Part shown: positions 26,912-35,546 of the stretch, in pieces
How positions within the stretch are numbered: the stretch's first letter is position 1
Layout of the letters: every line of letters begins with the position of its first letter
From: an uncultured Dorea sp.
GTDB taxonomy: Bacteria; Bacillota; Clostridia; Lachnospirales; Lachnospiraceae
Length of the DNA stretch: 64,000 bases
Direction of reading: 5' to 3'
NCBI GenBank assembly: GCA_900550865.1
Contig: URTM01000003.1
Location: 54,609 to 118,608 of the forward strand
Notes under the pieces: generated by a model
Seen by the model: only the letters and a program-made list of their open reading frames with translations
The model's database searches: none
Told to the model about the DNA's origin: nothing
Position numbers and translations under genes: made by a program

Positions 26912-27177
26912 ATGCAAACAAACCATGTAAAAAAGAACTTCTGGAATGGATCAATATCGTAAGCTTTGCTGTTGACGATGTAAAATTATTTCTCGACACA
27001 CATCCAAACTGTCCTGAAGCCCTGGAATTCTTTGATGAATTCAAAAAGCAACGTGTGCAGGCATTAAAAGAATATGCCCAATATTACGGACCTCTTACTC
27101 TGGATACAGCAAGTACACCAATGGATTACTGGAAATGGATCAATGACCCGTGGCCATGGCAGGAAGGAGGCTGTTAA
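26908..27177 (+). CDS. cotJB: Spore coat protein CotJB
   Basis: An 89-residue CotJB domain protein: LLEWINIVSFAVDDVKLFLDTHPNCPEALEFFDEF, then YAQYYGPLTLDTA and the aromatic end YWKWINDPWPWQ. ATG 26908 overlaps the cotJA stop in an ATGA arrangement. An upstream in-frame ATG (26848) would overlap cotJA deeply and has no ribosome site. AGGAGG near its 3' end serves cotJC. Confidence 0.93.
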   Translation: MNANKPCKKELLEWINIVSFAVDDVKLFLDTHPNCPEALEFFDEFKKQRVQALKEYAQYYGPLTLDTASTPMDYWKWINDPWPWQEGGC

Positions 27178-27180
27178 TTA

Positions 27181-27294
27181 ATGTGGAATTATGAAAAAAG
27201 ATTGCAATATCCGGTTAAGATTACACAGACCAATCCGAAAATTGCGCAGATTATATTAACGCAGTTCGGTGGACCGGATTGCTGTAACGTATAA
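27181..27294 (+). pseudogene. cotJC: cotJC 5' fragment, interrupted by the prophage
   Basis: This encodes MWNYEKRLQYPVKITQTNPK, then IAQIILTQFGGPD, the first 33 residues of CotJC, a manganese-catalase-like spore coat protein of normally about 190 residues. The prophage then replaces the frame with CCNV and a stop. GGAGG precedes the ATG, and cotJB ends 3 bp upstream. The matching continuation GELGAAMRYLAQRY lies at 63499, in the same reading phase. Exact recombination between the 17-bp cores would rejoin the two parts. Confidence 0.93.
27263..27279 (+). repeat. attL core of the prophage
   Basis: The 17-bp AGTTCGGTGGACCGGAT is identical to 63482-63498 and encodes part of FGGPD in cotJC on both sides. 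Its inner part CGGT-GG-ACCG is palindromic. The phage-side flank carries the 13-bp arm TAACGTATAAAGT (27285-27297). Confidence 0.9.
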
Positions 27295-27331
27295 AGTAAA
27301 ATTGATGTAGTTTTTTCCTATTAATAATGTA

Positions 27332-28210
27332 CTATCCTACATACACCTTTCCGCCATATCTTGCAGCAATCCAGCCGGATGGAATCTGCACCCAGATATC
27401 GTTACCGATCATCTTGGTTGCCATGCAGGTTACTCTTGTTCCTTTCTTAAGGTTACCATTGCCGTAAGCATTCTTTTTAGCATTTGCAGAAAGCTCGTTA
27501 TAGCCTTTTGTTCTGTATCCGGTTCCGGCTCCGGTACGGACTCTAAGAGCATCTGCCTTAAGGGTGTAGGTGCTTCCGTTTTTGTACGGATTAGATGATA
27601 CCGGTTTAGCTGCAGGTTTTGGTGCCGGCTTAGGCGCTGGTGTTGGTGCCTGTGCCGGTGTGGATGTAACTAAACTATTCAGGATCCCCTCCGTGATTGC
27701 TTTACAGATGGCATTCACTCCGACCTTATTATATAAATCTGCATCGTCCTTATCATCGACAAATCCAACTTCAATCAACATGGCTGGTGATTTCGTATGC
27801 TTCAAGACATACAGTCCAGTGCTGATCTTGACACCCCGGTTCGTGAATCCGAGTGCTGCCAGTTTTGCGCATACTCTTCCAGCTGCAGCATAAGCCTTAG
27901 AACTGGTACTGTATACGAACACTTCCACGCCTTTTGTCTTTCCGTCTCCAGGATCTACCTTGGCTGCATTCTGGTGGATAGAAATATCTAAATCTACAGT
28001 GTGTGCGTTGCACTTTGCTACGATATTTGCAAGGTTGGCTCCCACGGTTTTTCCTACGTCATCGGTACAGTTATAAGCTGTATGTCCAGATGCCTGCAGT
28101 AATGCGATCACACCAGCTGTGATTCTTCTGTCTTCTGTCACTTCATCCATATAATAACTTGCCCCTGGCACGATTCTGTTATGTCCTCCATGCACGTTAT
28201 ATGTTCCCAT
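27332..28210 (-). CDS. Endolysin: N-acetylmuramoyl-L-alanine amidase with C-terminal SH3-like domain
   Basis: A 292-residue phage lysin. The Amidase_3 domain (residues 1-180) has zinc ligands in HGGH (His7 or His10), SIHQNA and the catalytic IEVGFVDDKDD. A Pro/Ala/Lys hinge (about 185-207) leads to an SH3-type wall-binding domain (YKNGSTYTLKADALRVRTGAGTGY to WIAARYGGKVYVG). It has no signal peptide, so export depends on the holin. AGGAGG lies within the end of the upstream small gene. Confidence 0.95.
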   Translation of the reverse strand: MGTYNVHGGHNRIVPGASYYMDEVTEDRRITAGVIALLQASGHTAYNCTDDVGKTVGANLANIVAKCNAHTVDLDISIHQNAAKVDPGDGKTKGVEVFVYSTSSKAYAAAGRVCAKLAALGFTNRGVKISTGLYVLKHTKSPAMLIEVGFVDDKDDADLYNKVGVNAICKAITEGILNSLVTSTPAQAPTPAPKPAPKPAAKPVSSNPYKNGSTYTLKADALRVRTGAGTGYRTKGYNELSANAKKNAYGNGNLKKGTRVTCMATKMIGNDIWVQIPSGWIAARYGGKVYVG

Positions 28211-28212
28211 AA

Positions 28213-28338
28213 TTACGCCTCCTGTTCCACTGATGCCTTGGCTGCTTCGATTTCTTCCGTTGTTGGTTCGATGCCCTCGTCGTATTCGTGTCCATCGTTC
28301 TGATCAGTTACTACTTCCATGTTTTTGTTGTCTTCCAT
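28213..28338 (-). CDS. Small acidic phage protein in the lysis cassette
   Basis: A 41-residue, very acidic protein (MEDNKNMEVVTDQNDGHEYD, then EGIEPTTEEIEAAKA) with AAGGAGA 7 bp before its ATG. Its stop lies 2 bp before the amidase start, and its coding end contains the amidase ribosome site, so the two are coupled. No family is recognised. A palindrome (28354-28369) lies just upstream of its ribosome site. Confidence 0.6.
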   Translation of the reverse strand: MEDNKNMEVVTDQNDGHEYDEGIEPTTEEIEAAKASVEQEA

Positions 28339-28353
28339 GATTAATCTCCTTCC

Positions 28354-28369
28354 TGTGCGATGTCGCACA
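28354..28369. promoter_or_regulatory. Palindrome shared with the integrase leader (left copy)
   Basis: TGTGCGATGTCGCACA differs by one central base from the perfect palindrome at 61905-61920. Both continue with TA on the plus strand and lie next to a ribosome binding site. This looks like a protein or RNA regulatory site; its binder is unknown. Confidence 0.5.
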
Positions 28370-28398
28370 TAAACAATAAGATAATGATTATTCGTCCT

Positions 28399-28662
28399 CT
28401 ATTTGCACTGCTGTTTATATAACTGATTTACTCCCGTCGCCGCTAATCCGCTAGCCATTCCGACCGCAACTGCATTGATCACATCACCGGCCGGAAAATC
28501 CGGCATTGTATAGAGTCCGGCAACACCCAGTGCTCCGCCACATACAGCCATGATGACCGGAATCCATTTATCCGGAATTTTTTCATATGCTTTGCATCCA
28601 AGTCCGATTACATAGCTGATTGCTACAATTCCAACAACTGTTCCTAATGTACTAATATCCAT
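28399..28662 (-). CDS. Phage holin (Hol44/superfamily V-like)
   Basis: An 87-residue membrane protein with three hydrophobic segments: LGTVVGIVAISYVIGLGCKAY, WIPVIMAVCGGALGVAGLY, and VINAVAVGMASGLAATGVNQLYKQ. The final GLAATGVNQ motif is typical of this holin group. It forms the membrane lesion that releases the amidase. AGGAGG precedes the ATG. It overlaps nothing and follows the 92-residue membrane protein by 2 bp. Confidence 0.85.
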   Translation of the reverse strand: MDISTLGTVVGIVAISYVIGLGCKAYEKIPDKWIPVIMAVCGGALGVAGLYTMPDFPAGDVINAVAVGMASGLAATGVNQLYKQQCK

Positions 28663-28664
28663 AT

Positions 28665-28943
28665 TTAATCCTCCTGATCATGTGCTTGCTTATTTATATG
28701 CTTCTGAATCTTGTCTATTGCTTCTGTAACAGGTCCATTACACCCCTGTTCTTTCAAACCCTTCAGGCAAGCCAGAATTCCATAAGTAAGCAAACATTGT
28801 TCTGATTTCATTCTCTCTATCTCTTTATCCTGCTCATTCTGCCTTAAATACCATTTGTATACTGCGAAAACAGCAGAAAAGATAACCATTACGGTCGTTA
28901 ATAAGCTCCCCGCAGTAATAATCGTGTTTACGTCTACATACAC
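28665..28943 (-). CDS. Holin-associated membrane protein (XhlA-like position)
   Basis: A 92-residue protein with one N-terminal membrane helix (IITAGSLLTTVMVIFSAVFAVYKWY) and a charged, partly coiled cytoplasmic part (EQDKEIERMKSEQCLLTYG...IDKIQKHINKQ). The start is GTG 28943, eight bases after GAGG. Size, topology and position directly upstream of the holin suggest a holin partner or lysis regulator. This is inference. Confidence 0.7.
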   Translation of the reverse strand: MYVDVNTIITAGSLLTTVMVIFSAVFAVYKWYLRQNEQDKEIERMKSEQCLLTYGILACLKGLKEQGCNGPVTEAIDKIQKHINKQAHDQED

Positions 28944-28971
28944 TCTATGTACCTCGATTCTTTAATTTTGC

Positions 28972-28997
28972 GCATAAAAATAAGACCTTACGGTCTT
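28972..28997 (-). terminator. Hairpin in the leader of the lysis operon, with a 7-codon ORF
   Basis: AAGACC-TTAC-GGTCTT followed (minus) by TTATTTTTATGC. A very short ORF MEIRARP with GAGGTG before its ATG (29010) runs into the stem. The 15-bp GCATAAAAATAAGAC is repeated in the capsid-operon leader (42774-42788). It could be a terminator or attenuator before the holin genes. Confidence 0.5.
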
Positions 28998-29167
28998 GCT
29001 CTGATTTCCATGTATTCACCTCAATTCTATATTATTAATTCATATAATAACAAATTTCGAACACTTTCCTATTCACACACATAATTCAATTTTGAAATGC
29101 GTAATACTTTCCGTTTATGTATTATTATGATAAAATATTTTTAATACAAATGAGGAGGAAAAGAATT

Positions 29168-29308
29168 ATGTCAGATAGGTCGATTAAACTTGTTTCTACC
29201 AATGAACAAAGAGGCTCTGGTGCAAGACGTCCAGGTGGTACTAATCCTCTCAATGAAGGAGCTCGCGCACCGAAACCACCAAGACAACCAAAGCCACCAA
29301 AAAGATAG
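29168..29308 (+). CDS. 46-residue Pro/Arg-rich basic protein, phage cargo
   Basis: MSDRSIKLVSTNEQRGSGAR is followed by a proline-, arginine- and lysine-rich end (PKPPRQPKPPKR). AGGAGG lies 8-10 bp before the ATG, and a strong terminator (29304-29327) overlaps the stop. It points against the surrounding late genes and is an autonomous unit within the prophage. There is no signal peptide or membrane segment. The composition is disordered and nucleic-acid- or membrane-binding in character. No family is recognised. It could be an accessory factor, a directionality factor candidate or a cationic peptide. Confidence 0.62.
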   Translation: MSDRSIKLVSTNEQRGSGARRPGGTNPLNEGARAPKPPRQPKPPKR

Positions 29309-29327
29309 GAGCCGCCAAGCTCCTATC
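29304..29327. terminator. Bidirectional terminator between convergent cargo genes
   Basis: Perfect 9-bp stem GATAGGAGC/GCTCCTATC with a 6-base loop. T-rich on the plus side and TTTTT on the minus side. It overlaps the ends of both neighbouring genes. Confidence 0.85.
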
Positions 29328-30042
29328 TATAGATTTTATTATACTTTTCTGTATCATATAATTTTATCAAAATATCTCGTTCAATATCGTAATACTCATA
29401 TAACGCCTGAGGAAAGACTCTGTATTCTAATGAAATATTTTTATCATCCTCAAATATCTGTCGTATTAAATCTGTATCCGTCAAAAGAAATTCTTTTTTT
29501 TCTTGACTCGGTGATGAATAAATCATAACTACCCCTGCTGTAATTACAGATCCATTTTTTTCAATAGACACAACAAAATCATTAGGATTTATATATTCTT
29601 CCGTTTCAAAAACATTACTCCATACATCAGAAAATTTAAGTTCTTCCGGTCTATCCTTATATTTATTAACAGCATTCTCTATTTTTCTTATCAACCATTG
29701 TCCAAGTGTATACCAACCAAACAAAACCACAACGCTCATCGCTATATTAACAAGAAAATATTTTACCATAAAATTAATATAGCTAAAACCCGTATCATTA
29801 CAAAACCGAACCATCTCTTCTTGTTGCAGTAAAGCATATTGTACGAATAATGCCATCTCCTTATGCATTACAACAATATTTCCCAGAAATACCGCCAAAC
29901 AATAGATAACACATTCTGCCAATTCTACGGATTTATCCGTTTTTGTTACTGGTACATGTCGAATATGTGCATTGTAAATAATATTTAAAGCTGCTGGCAA
30001 TGTAAACAAAATTAAGAAGTAAATATTCTCCGAAAAAAACAT
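29323..30042 (-). CDS. Prophage membrane protein with cytoplasmic domain (possible superinfection-exclusion cargo)
   Basis: A 239-residue protein with three hydrophobic helices (IYFLILFTLPAALNIIY, ECVIYCLAVFLGNIVVM, YFLVNIAMSVVVLFGWYTLGQ) and a charged C-terminal domain (residues about 125-239) with FVVSIEKNGSVITAGVVMIYSS. AAGGAG before ATG 30042 is preferred to an upstream in-frame ATG (30108). It is AT-rich, separate from the tail operon by a non-coding AT-rich gap (30109-30242) and closed by its own terminator. This layout is typical of lysogenic-conversion genes. Function is unknown. Confidence 0.65.
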   Translation of the reverse strand: MFFSENIYFLILFTLPAALNIIYNAHIRHVPVTKTDKSVELAECVIYCLAVFLGNIVVMHKEMALFVQYALLQQEEMVRFCNDTGFSYINFMVKYFLVNIAMSVVVLFGWYTLGQWLIRKIENAVNKYKDRPEELKFSDVWSNVFETEEYINPNDFVVSIEKNGSVITAGVVMIYSSPSQEKKEFLLTDTDLIRQIFEDDKNISLEYRVFPQALYEYYDIERDILIKLYDTEKYNKIYR

Positions 30043-30242
30043 TTTTAACCGCTCCTTTCCACAGACATTATACAGTAGAAGGAGAAAATCCTCAATTCTA
30101 TAGTTCATCCTTACACAATTTAGTTTTCAAAAGTTTTCACACTTTTTTCAGAATTCCATATAACTTATTACGGAATTTTATTTTTCAAAAATTTTCACGT
30201 TTTTTTCGGTTTATCTAGTTACCTAAAGTAATCTTTAGTTAA

Positions 30243-32723
30243 TTACTTTAATTCATCGTAGTAATACCAATCAGTTCCGATGTTTTCAATCTCCCTAAAA
30301 TCTTTCCAATTCTTCTGCATAATCCAATCAATATATGTCATCATCATTTTTGCAATTAAGAAATAACCAACCGCATTAAAATGACCATATCTCTTTTGGT
30401 TATTTAATAAAGTAACACATGGAGCATAATTCCAATATGTTCTCATGTCTATTAAATAAACATTACTAAACATATCAGCTATAGTTCTAATTGCTATATT
30501 ATAACCATTCGCATCAACTGAATCATTCGGGTCAGTAATCACAAATATTTTTGCTTTAGGCTGAACCTCTTTAATTTTTTGAATAATCTTAGCATATCTG
30601 CCATAGAATGTATTAGCATTATTATTGTAATCGGAAATATCTATATCGGCAGATGTTCCAATATCTGAACCTTTATTCGCATTATTGTCATTTTGTCCAA
30701 GTCCGATAATATATGCTTGGCATAAATGATTCCCGTCAAAACATTCTGTTGCGTAAGAAGATTTCAACCATGTGTCAGTTCTAAGCCCTCCTGATGACCA
30801 ATTGTAGTAATTGTTACCTGTCATTCTTTCAAGAAATTTCCCCCAAGAATATGGATAACGATTAACTGAATTTACAACCAAGTCGCCATTTGAATCTTTG
30901 TAAACTGATACACCACTTGCTAAACTGTCACCAATGCAACCAACATTTAAGAAGCATGATAATAATTCCGGACAATCGTTAATCCTACTTAATGGATTAT
31001 CGGATAAATTGTAAACGGAAGAACACTTTATTTTTAAATTAGAAATATCATTTGACATTTCCGTAATGTTATCCCCAATCAGATTTATTTTTTTTAATCC
31101 ATAAGGTTTAAATGGAGTGATTTCATCATATTCGATTTGCAACTCAGCAAATGTAGTTGTGCTACCAAAATAACAAACTCTGATAAATGCCACATTTCCA
31201 GTAACTGTGAATGTGTCTTGATATTCTAAATTTCTAATAAACGCCTTTGACTTATTAAATGTATTAACAAAGTTCATCTGTTTTGCAATTCCATTAACAG
31301 ATGAAAAAATTGTTTTACCTAATTCAACTGGAATAAAGTCAGATAGCATATAATTTTTTGCGTAATATTCCCCATTTGAAGAATATGCAGTATCATTTTT
31401 TGCTTTAGCTATATCAAAAAGGTTTTTGCTTGTTTCGACATCAGTTATATTGTTAATTTTTTTATGAATATTAGATATTTCTTCATTTATAGCATCAATG
31501 TTTTTTCCTTTAACAATCATTTCTTTTGAGTACGGAACATATGGAGTGATTTCATCATATTCGATTTGCAATGTGCTAATAATACTATTTTTCACAACAC
31601 ATCTAATATATTCAACTGTGTCACCTACTTCATAAACATAGTTTGCATCTGTAGTTGTTAATTTTCGTAGACCACGTTTATTAGAATCAAATTCAACAAT
31701 AAAATATAATGTATTACTTTGAAGAGCGATGCCATTATTTGAAAAATATACAGACTTACCACTTTCCACTTTTATAAAATCGGTAACACCTACCTTATTT
31801 CGCGAATCAATAAGTGTTCCGTCCGCAAGTATTTCTTTATTCTCAACAAATGCAGATACATCGAACATATTCCTACTGTATTCAACATCTCTAATATCTC
31901 CTAAATCTTCCTTTAGTGAACTAGTTTCCTTCTCATATTTCTGGTCAATCTGGTTGATCTGCCCCCTTACCGATTCTCCTGCAGTGTCATACGAAGTCCC
32001 ATCTGCAGCCACTCGGATATCCGCTAACTCAGCATCTCCTGCTGTAGACCCCTCCGGAAGTTTGGCAATATTGTCAATACGCTTCCTTTCTACATCGATA
32101 TCGGATGTATTCTTCGTACTCCTTTTATCCAGATCTGTGATGGCTCCAGTCACTGTCCCATCTCCAATACTGGAAATATCTTTATTCCCAATTTTCGTGA
32201 TCAATGCTCCAAGATCAGTAAACCACTTCTTAATTTTTCCAAACAGGATCTGCATCGTCTCGCCGCTTACAATGTTTTCCCGTTTACCGGCTTCTGTAAA
32301 TTCTGGTTCATGCAAGCCTTTAGCTTCTTCGATTGCCCTCTCCAGAGCATTGAATTCATCAGAGCTTGGAATATCACCGGTTCTCATCGTGGATTGTCTT
32401 ACCTCGAATTCGAAGCTGTAAGAGGTTATAAGCTTCTCTCCTTTCGCCACTCTGATCTCTGCCAAAATAATTCCCGTTTCAATAAAGATCTGCTCTGTCT
32501 CCGGTGTAAATATTACTTCGTTGGAACCTACAACTTCACATTCATCATAGATTTCTGCGCCGGATGGTTTCCTTGCATAGATTCTTGCATGTTCTGTTCC
32601 ATCCAGAGTGATGTCTTCCAGTATAAAACGAAATGTCCTTGCCGTATCTCCCTGTACTACAGGAATCCTTCTACAGAATGTACTATTCTGCATCCTCAGT
32701 CTTATTATCTTTTCTGCTTTCAT
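30243..32723 (-). CDS. Baseplate protein: BppU-like N-terminus, tandem repeats and SGNH hydrolase
   Basis: An 826-residue host-recognition protein. The N-terminus (QNSTFCRRIPVVQGDTARTFRFILEDITLDG) is BppU-like. A connector region follows. Two copies of an about 140-residue module come next (residues about 275-415 and 420-555), each starting with a NMFD/NLFD segment and ending LQIEYDEITP(Y/F)xPY. The C-terminal SGNH/GDSL esterase has GDSLASG (nucleophile Ser), GLGQND and GHFNAVGY (catalytic His). It probably deacylates surface glycans during adsorption. ATG 32723 is preferred because GGAGG lies 8 bp upstream. Confidence 0.85.
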   Translation of the reverse strand: MKAEKIIRLRMQNSTFCRRIPVVQGDTARTFRFILEDITLDGTEHARIYARKPSGAEIYDECEVVGSNEVIFTPETEQIFIETGIILAEIRVAKGEKLITSYSFEFEVRQSTMRTGDIPSSDEFNALERAIEEAKGLHEPEFTEAGKRENIVSGETMQILFGKIKKWFTDLGALITKIGNKDISSIGDGTVTGAITDLDKRSTKNTSDIDVERKRIDNIAKLPEGSTAGDAELADIRVAADGTSYDTAGESVRGQINQIDQKYEKETSSLKEDLGDIRDVEYSRNMFDVSAFVENKEILADGTLIDSRNKVGVTDFIKVESGKSVYFSNNGIALQSNTLYFIVEFDSNKRGLRKLTTTDANYVYEVGDTVEYIRCVVKNSIISTLQIEYDEITPYVPYSKEMIVKGKNIDAINEEISNIHKKINNITDVETSKNLFDIAKAKNDTAYSSNGEYYAKNYMLSDFIPVELGKTIFSSVNGIAKQMNFVNTFNKSKAFIRNLEYQDTFTVTGNVAFIRVCYFGSTTTFAELQIEYDEITPFKPYGLKKINLIGDNITEMSNDISNLKIKCSSVYNLSDNPLSRINDCPELLSCFLNVGCIGDSLASGVSVYKDSNGDLVVNSVNRYPYSWGKFLERMTGNNYYNWSSGGLRTDTWLKSSYATECFDGNHLCQAYIIGLGQNDNNANKGSDIGTSADIDISDYNNNANTFYGRYAKIIQKIKEVQPKAKIFVITDPNDSVDANGYNIAIRTIADMFSNVYLIDMRTYWNYAPCVTLLNNQKRYGHFNAVGYFLIAKMMMTYIDWIMQKNWKDFREIENIGTDWYYYDELK

Positions 32724-32814
32724 TGACATCTCCTCCGTTTTCTACTTTTACACCAGCTCCAATAACTGTAATTTGTGGTTCTTCTACTTTTCCGTGCGCC
32801 TCTCCGCTATTCAT
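32683..32814 (-). CDS. Small phage protein overlapping the baseplate gene start
   Basis: A 43-residue ORF (MNSGEAHGKVEEPQITVIGA..) with GAGGTGATG before its ATG. It overlaps the next gene by about 40 bp in another frame and carries that gene's ribosome site. The tail is charged (ESRKDNKTEDAE). Phage genes of this kind often bridge tail-protein genes. The role is unknown and expression is not certain. Confidence 0.45.
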   Translation of the reverse strand: MNSGEAHGKVEEPQITVIGAGVKVENGGDVNESRKDNKTEDAE

Positions 32815-32829
32815 TATTCATCACCTCAT

Positions 32830-34836
32830 TTAGAAATTCTGTGTTCTCGTACTCCAGCTTTTAATTGAACCATTTACAACATTGACCTTTACCCAGTCTA
32901 CACTGGTTATGCCGCCATCTGCCCAAGATAATCCGCATATACTTTCGAATGATCCATTGGCTACTGAAGCAGACGGTATCGATGTAATCAATCCGCTTTG
33001 TACCCCAATCTTTACGCCTCCGGCAAAGAAATCACCATTTGGCATATTCCGGATCCATACAGGTCCGCCATGCTTACGGCTGAGCCATTCTTCTGCATTT
33101 CCTTTCCCATCAACTGTAAAAAGTCCGGTATAACCATTTTCACCGATAAATACCGATCGTCCCTCTTCTGTCGCAGTATCGCTTCGCTTTACACTTAATC
33201 GGACCTGATCACCGGCATCTCCCATAAGTTCAATTCCCTTACGCTTTTTATCCGTAGTGAGGAACGACCGTAAACTTCCAACATAATTTCCGTCATCATC
33301 CCATGCATATAGATTTATTTTGTTATCAAATATATCCATCGATTTCACACCATTGGATGCATACTGTTGAAAACGTCCGGACATCTGGATATCACCGGTT
33401 TCCAAGTTCCACCAGTTTCGTCCTGTTTTGTCAGACAGTATTCCTGCCACAATCGTACTTGCTATGATTCCACTCGCTGTGATTGCAGTCGTCCAATCCC
33501 ATCCGCGCCCGTCTACAGTACGTGTCTTTGAAATTTCCAATCCCTGTGTTCCCATTGCCATCGCACCATACAATGGACTATTTTCATCTAAATCTTCGAA
33601 CAGCACAGCTCTCACCGTCATTCGCTTCGCAACACTTTGTTGACACTTCAGTTGCGTCTGCATAGCATCCAGAACCCCTGAAATCTTATCAGCCATCAAT
33701 GTTCCATTATTTCTGAACACCGAAGCAATTCTTTCTATCGTGCTTGTCATCTGCTTAATGAAATTCGTCTGATAATCTCCAAGTGTTACAGAATCTACTG
33801 TATCGCGAATGCAATCCCAAACCATTCCTATACATCTTGCTTCTGTTGTAATATCTAATTTGGTGTTATAGCATTTCGCAGTATCGCCTAAACTGATTTT
33901 GACCAGATCTGAAAACTCTTTATACTCTTCTGTATTTTCTAAATCAATAACCGATACCTTTATACTTACTACTGGAAGATCTATCCCTGCTGAAAACTGT
34001 TCTTTACATCTGGTTATAAGTGCCTGATCCATCTCTTCTTGCGACTTGCAAAGAATAGTGCCGTTCTCTTCATCATCCTCCTGAGAATCTTCCTCCATCT
34101 TCACATCTTCAAACCGGATTTCTTTTGTATAAACCTTGGCATACTTATCAATATTGGCAGAATCTACATAGCCACTATTCCCGCCGATTGTGTATCCGTT
34201 ATAGGCAACCGGTACAATCCTGGTTACAACATTCTCCATACTGATCTCGCACTGGATTCCGTCCATGTTTTTCCGATACCGGACCTCTGCTCCATAATCA
34301 CCGCCAACACGCTCATTTACGATCACCTTATAATTGTCATACAGAATTTCCCCGCCCCATCTTTGGATAAATGTCGGCGAATCTTCTCCGTTTAACGCAT
34401 CCATCATATTGCGGCGCTCAAAATATGCTGTACTTGTTCTGGTAATATTGGATTCTGCAGAATATTTACTTCCAGTAAGCATGATGTTCAATGCTTCTTG
34501 TCCGTTTTTATCGGTCGGCCGGCTGTCTGTCAAAAACTGATCATCTCCAGAATCCCAGAAAATCGGATACGCTACTGCAGTAATTTCTGAATCATCCTGA
34601 TCAACCGTACTCACCCGGTCGATCCGGAACAGTTGCTTTTTCCCCATAAATGTCGGAACGGCAATCACAGCTTCCTCTTCAATGTATTTCCATCGACCTT
34701 CGTCATCAATGGGATGTGTCATATTGAGCACCCAGGTGCCGTTCAGTTCTGCAGACACTTTACATTCCTCCGGAAATAATGTTTCATCGCCGTTATGATC
34801 AAAGTCTGTATTCTGACTGTCATAAATTTGTATCAT
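32830..34836 (-). CDS. Tail-associated lysin / prophage endopeptidase tail protein
   Basis: A 668-residue Tal-type protein that follows Dit at the tail tip. The N-terminal half (MIQIYDSQNTDFDHNGDETL, then NGTWVLNMTHPIDDEGRW) is the conserved structural part of Prophage_tail proteins. The second half (GTQGLEISKT..WDWTTAITASGIIASTIVAGILSDKTGRNWWNLETGDIQMSGRF) is the shaft-like region common in Gram-positive phages. ATG 34836 overlaps the dit stop (ATGA) and follows GGGGAG. Peptidase catalytic residues are not obvious. Confidence 0.85.
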   Translation of the reverse strand: MIQIYDSQNTDFDHNGDETLFPEECKVSAELNGTWVLNMTHPIDDEGRWKYIEEEAVIAVPTFMGKKQLFRIDRVSTVDQDDSEITAVAYPIFWDSGDDQFLTDSRPTDKNGQEALNIMLTGSKYSAESNITRTSTAYFERRNMMDALNGEDSPTFIQRWGGEILYDNYKVIVNERVGGDYGAEVRYRKNMDGIQCEISMENVVTRIVPVAYNGYTIGGNSGYVDSANIDKYAKVYTKEIRFEDVKMEEDSQEDDEENGTILCKSQEEMDQALITRCKEQFSAGIDLPVVSIKVSVIDLENTEEYKEFSDLVKISLGDTAKCYNTKLDITTEARCIGMVWDCIRDTVDSVTLGDYQTNFIKQMTSTIERIASVFRNNGTLMADKISGVLDAMQTQLKCQQSVAKRMTVRAVLFEDLDENSPLYGAMAMGTQGLEISKTRTVDGRGWDWTTAITASGIIASTIVAGILSDKTGRNWWNLETGDIQMSGRFQQYASNGVKSMDIFDNKINLYAWDDDGNYVGSLRSFLTTDKKRKGIELMGDAGDQVRLSVKRSDTATEEGRSVFIGENGYTGLFTVDGKGNAEEWLSRKHGGPVWIRNMPNGDFFAGGVKIGVQSGLITSIPSASVANGSFESICGLSWADGGITSVDWVKVNVVNGSIKSWSTRTQNF

Positions 34837-35546
34837 AGCCGTACTCCCCATTTCGGTATAACTTCTGCAGCAAATCCGGAACTTACAGATATTTCATTCA
34901 ATCCTTCCTGCAGATATAGATTTTCGTAATCTCCTGTTATTGCTGTATTATTTAAAGTACCATCTTCCCGGTATGCCTGCATGAGATCTGTATTGATCAA
35001 AAGATTCTGTCCGACATTTGCTGAAACTTCTTTTCCATTCACTGTAATCTTGCAAACACCTTCACCAGATATCTTAAAAATCGGGTGTGATCCTGACCAC
35101 GGATTATATATTTGAAGTGTTCCACTGATTGGAACCGATACATTTCCTTCCTGCAGATACATAACCGGATCACAGGTAAATGTGACTGTAACATTTCCAA
35201 ATATCCCATATTTCTTTTTGATATCGTCAATACTTACCTTTTTTACCCGGAAATAATATTCTTCCATATCCGTATATACTACTCGGCCGGTGCTCATAAA
35301 GAACTTCCGAATTTCCAACATTTTTAATTCATGCTCATTCCTATCTGCAGCACGAAATTCTATTTCATTTTCAATTGTCGTATCAGAATATTCACCGGTT
35401 CTTCTGGTCAGTGTACCGATACGTCCCGGGACCTCAATACTATCAATCTTCTCTGTTCCGAAATCAAATACCGGATAACTTAAGAAATGGATGCCATAAT
35501 CCAATGTGGCACCCATTTCATTTTCAAATCCATATCTTTTATTCAC
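34833..35546 (-). CDS. Distal tail protein (Dit)
   Basis: A 237-residue hub protein at the tail end. Typical Dit features are DSIEVPGRIGTLTRRTGEYSDTTIENEIEF near residue 35, followed by VYTDMEEYYFRVKKVSI and VTVTFTCDPVMY. Start codon GTG at 35546 touches the tape-measure stop. Its stop overlaps the next start. The order tape measure-Dit-Tal-BppU is standard in siphophages. Confidence 0.85.
   Translation of the reverse strand: MNKRYGFENEMGATLDYGIHFLSYPVFDFGTEKIDSIEVPGRIGTLTRRTGEYSDTTIENEIEFRAADRNEHELKMLEIRKFFMSTGRVVYTDMEEYYFRVKKVSIDDIKKKYGIFGNVTVTFTCDPVMYLQEGNVSVPISGTLQIYNPWSGSHPIFKISGEGVCKITVNGKEVSANVGQNLLINTDLMQAYREDGTLNNTAITGDYENLYLQEGLNEISVSSGFAAEVIPKWGVRL

Noticed and set aside
29050..29065. 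LexA-type box in the prophage (CGAAC near 29053)
   Set aside because: The second half site (GTTCG) is missing. No CGAAC-N4-GTTCG site was found near the repressor genes.
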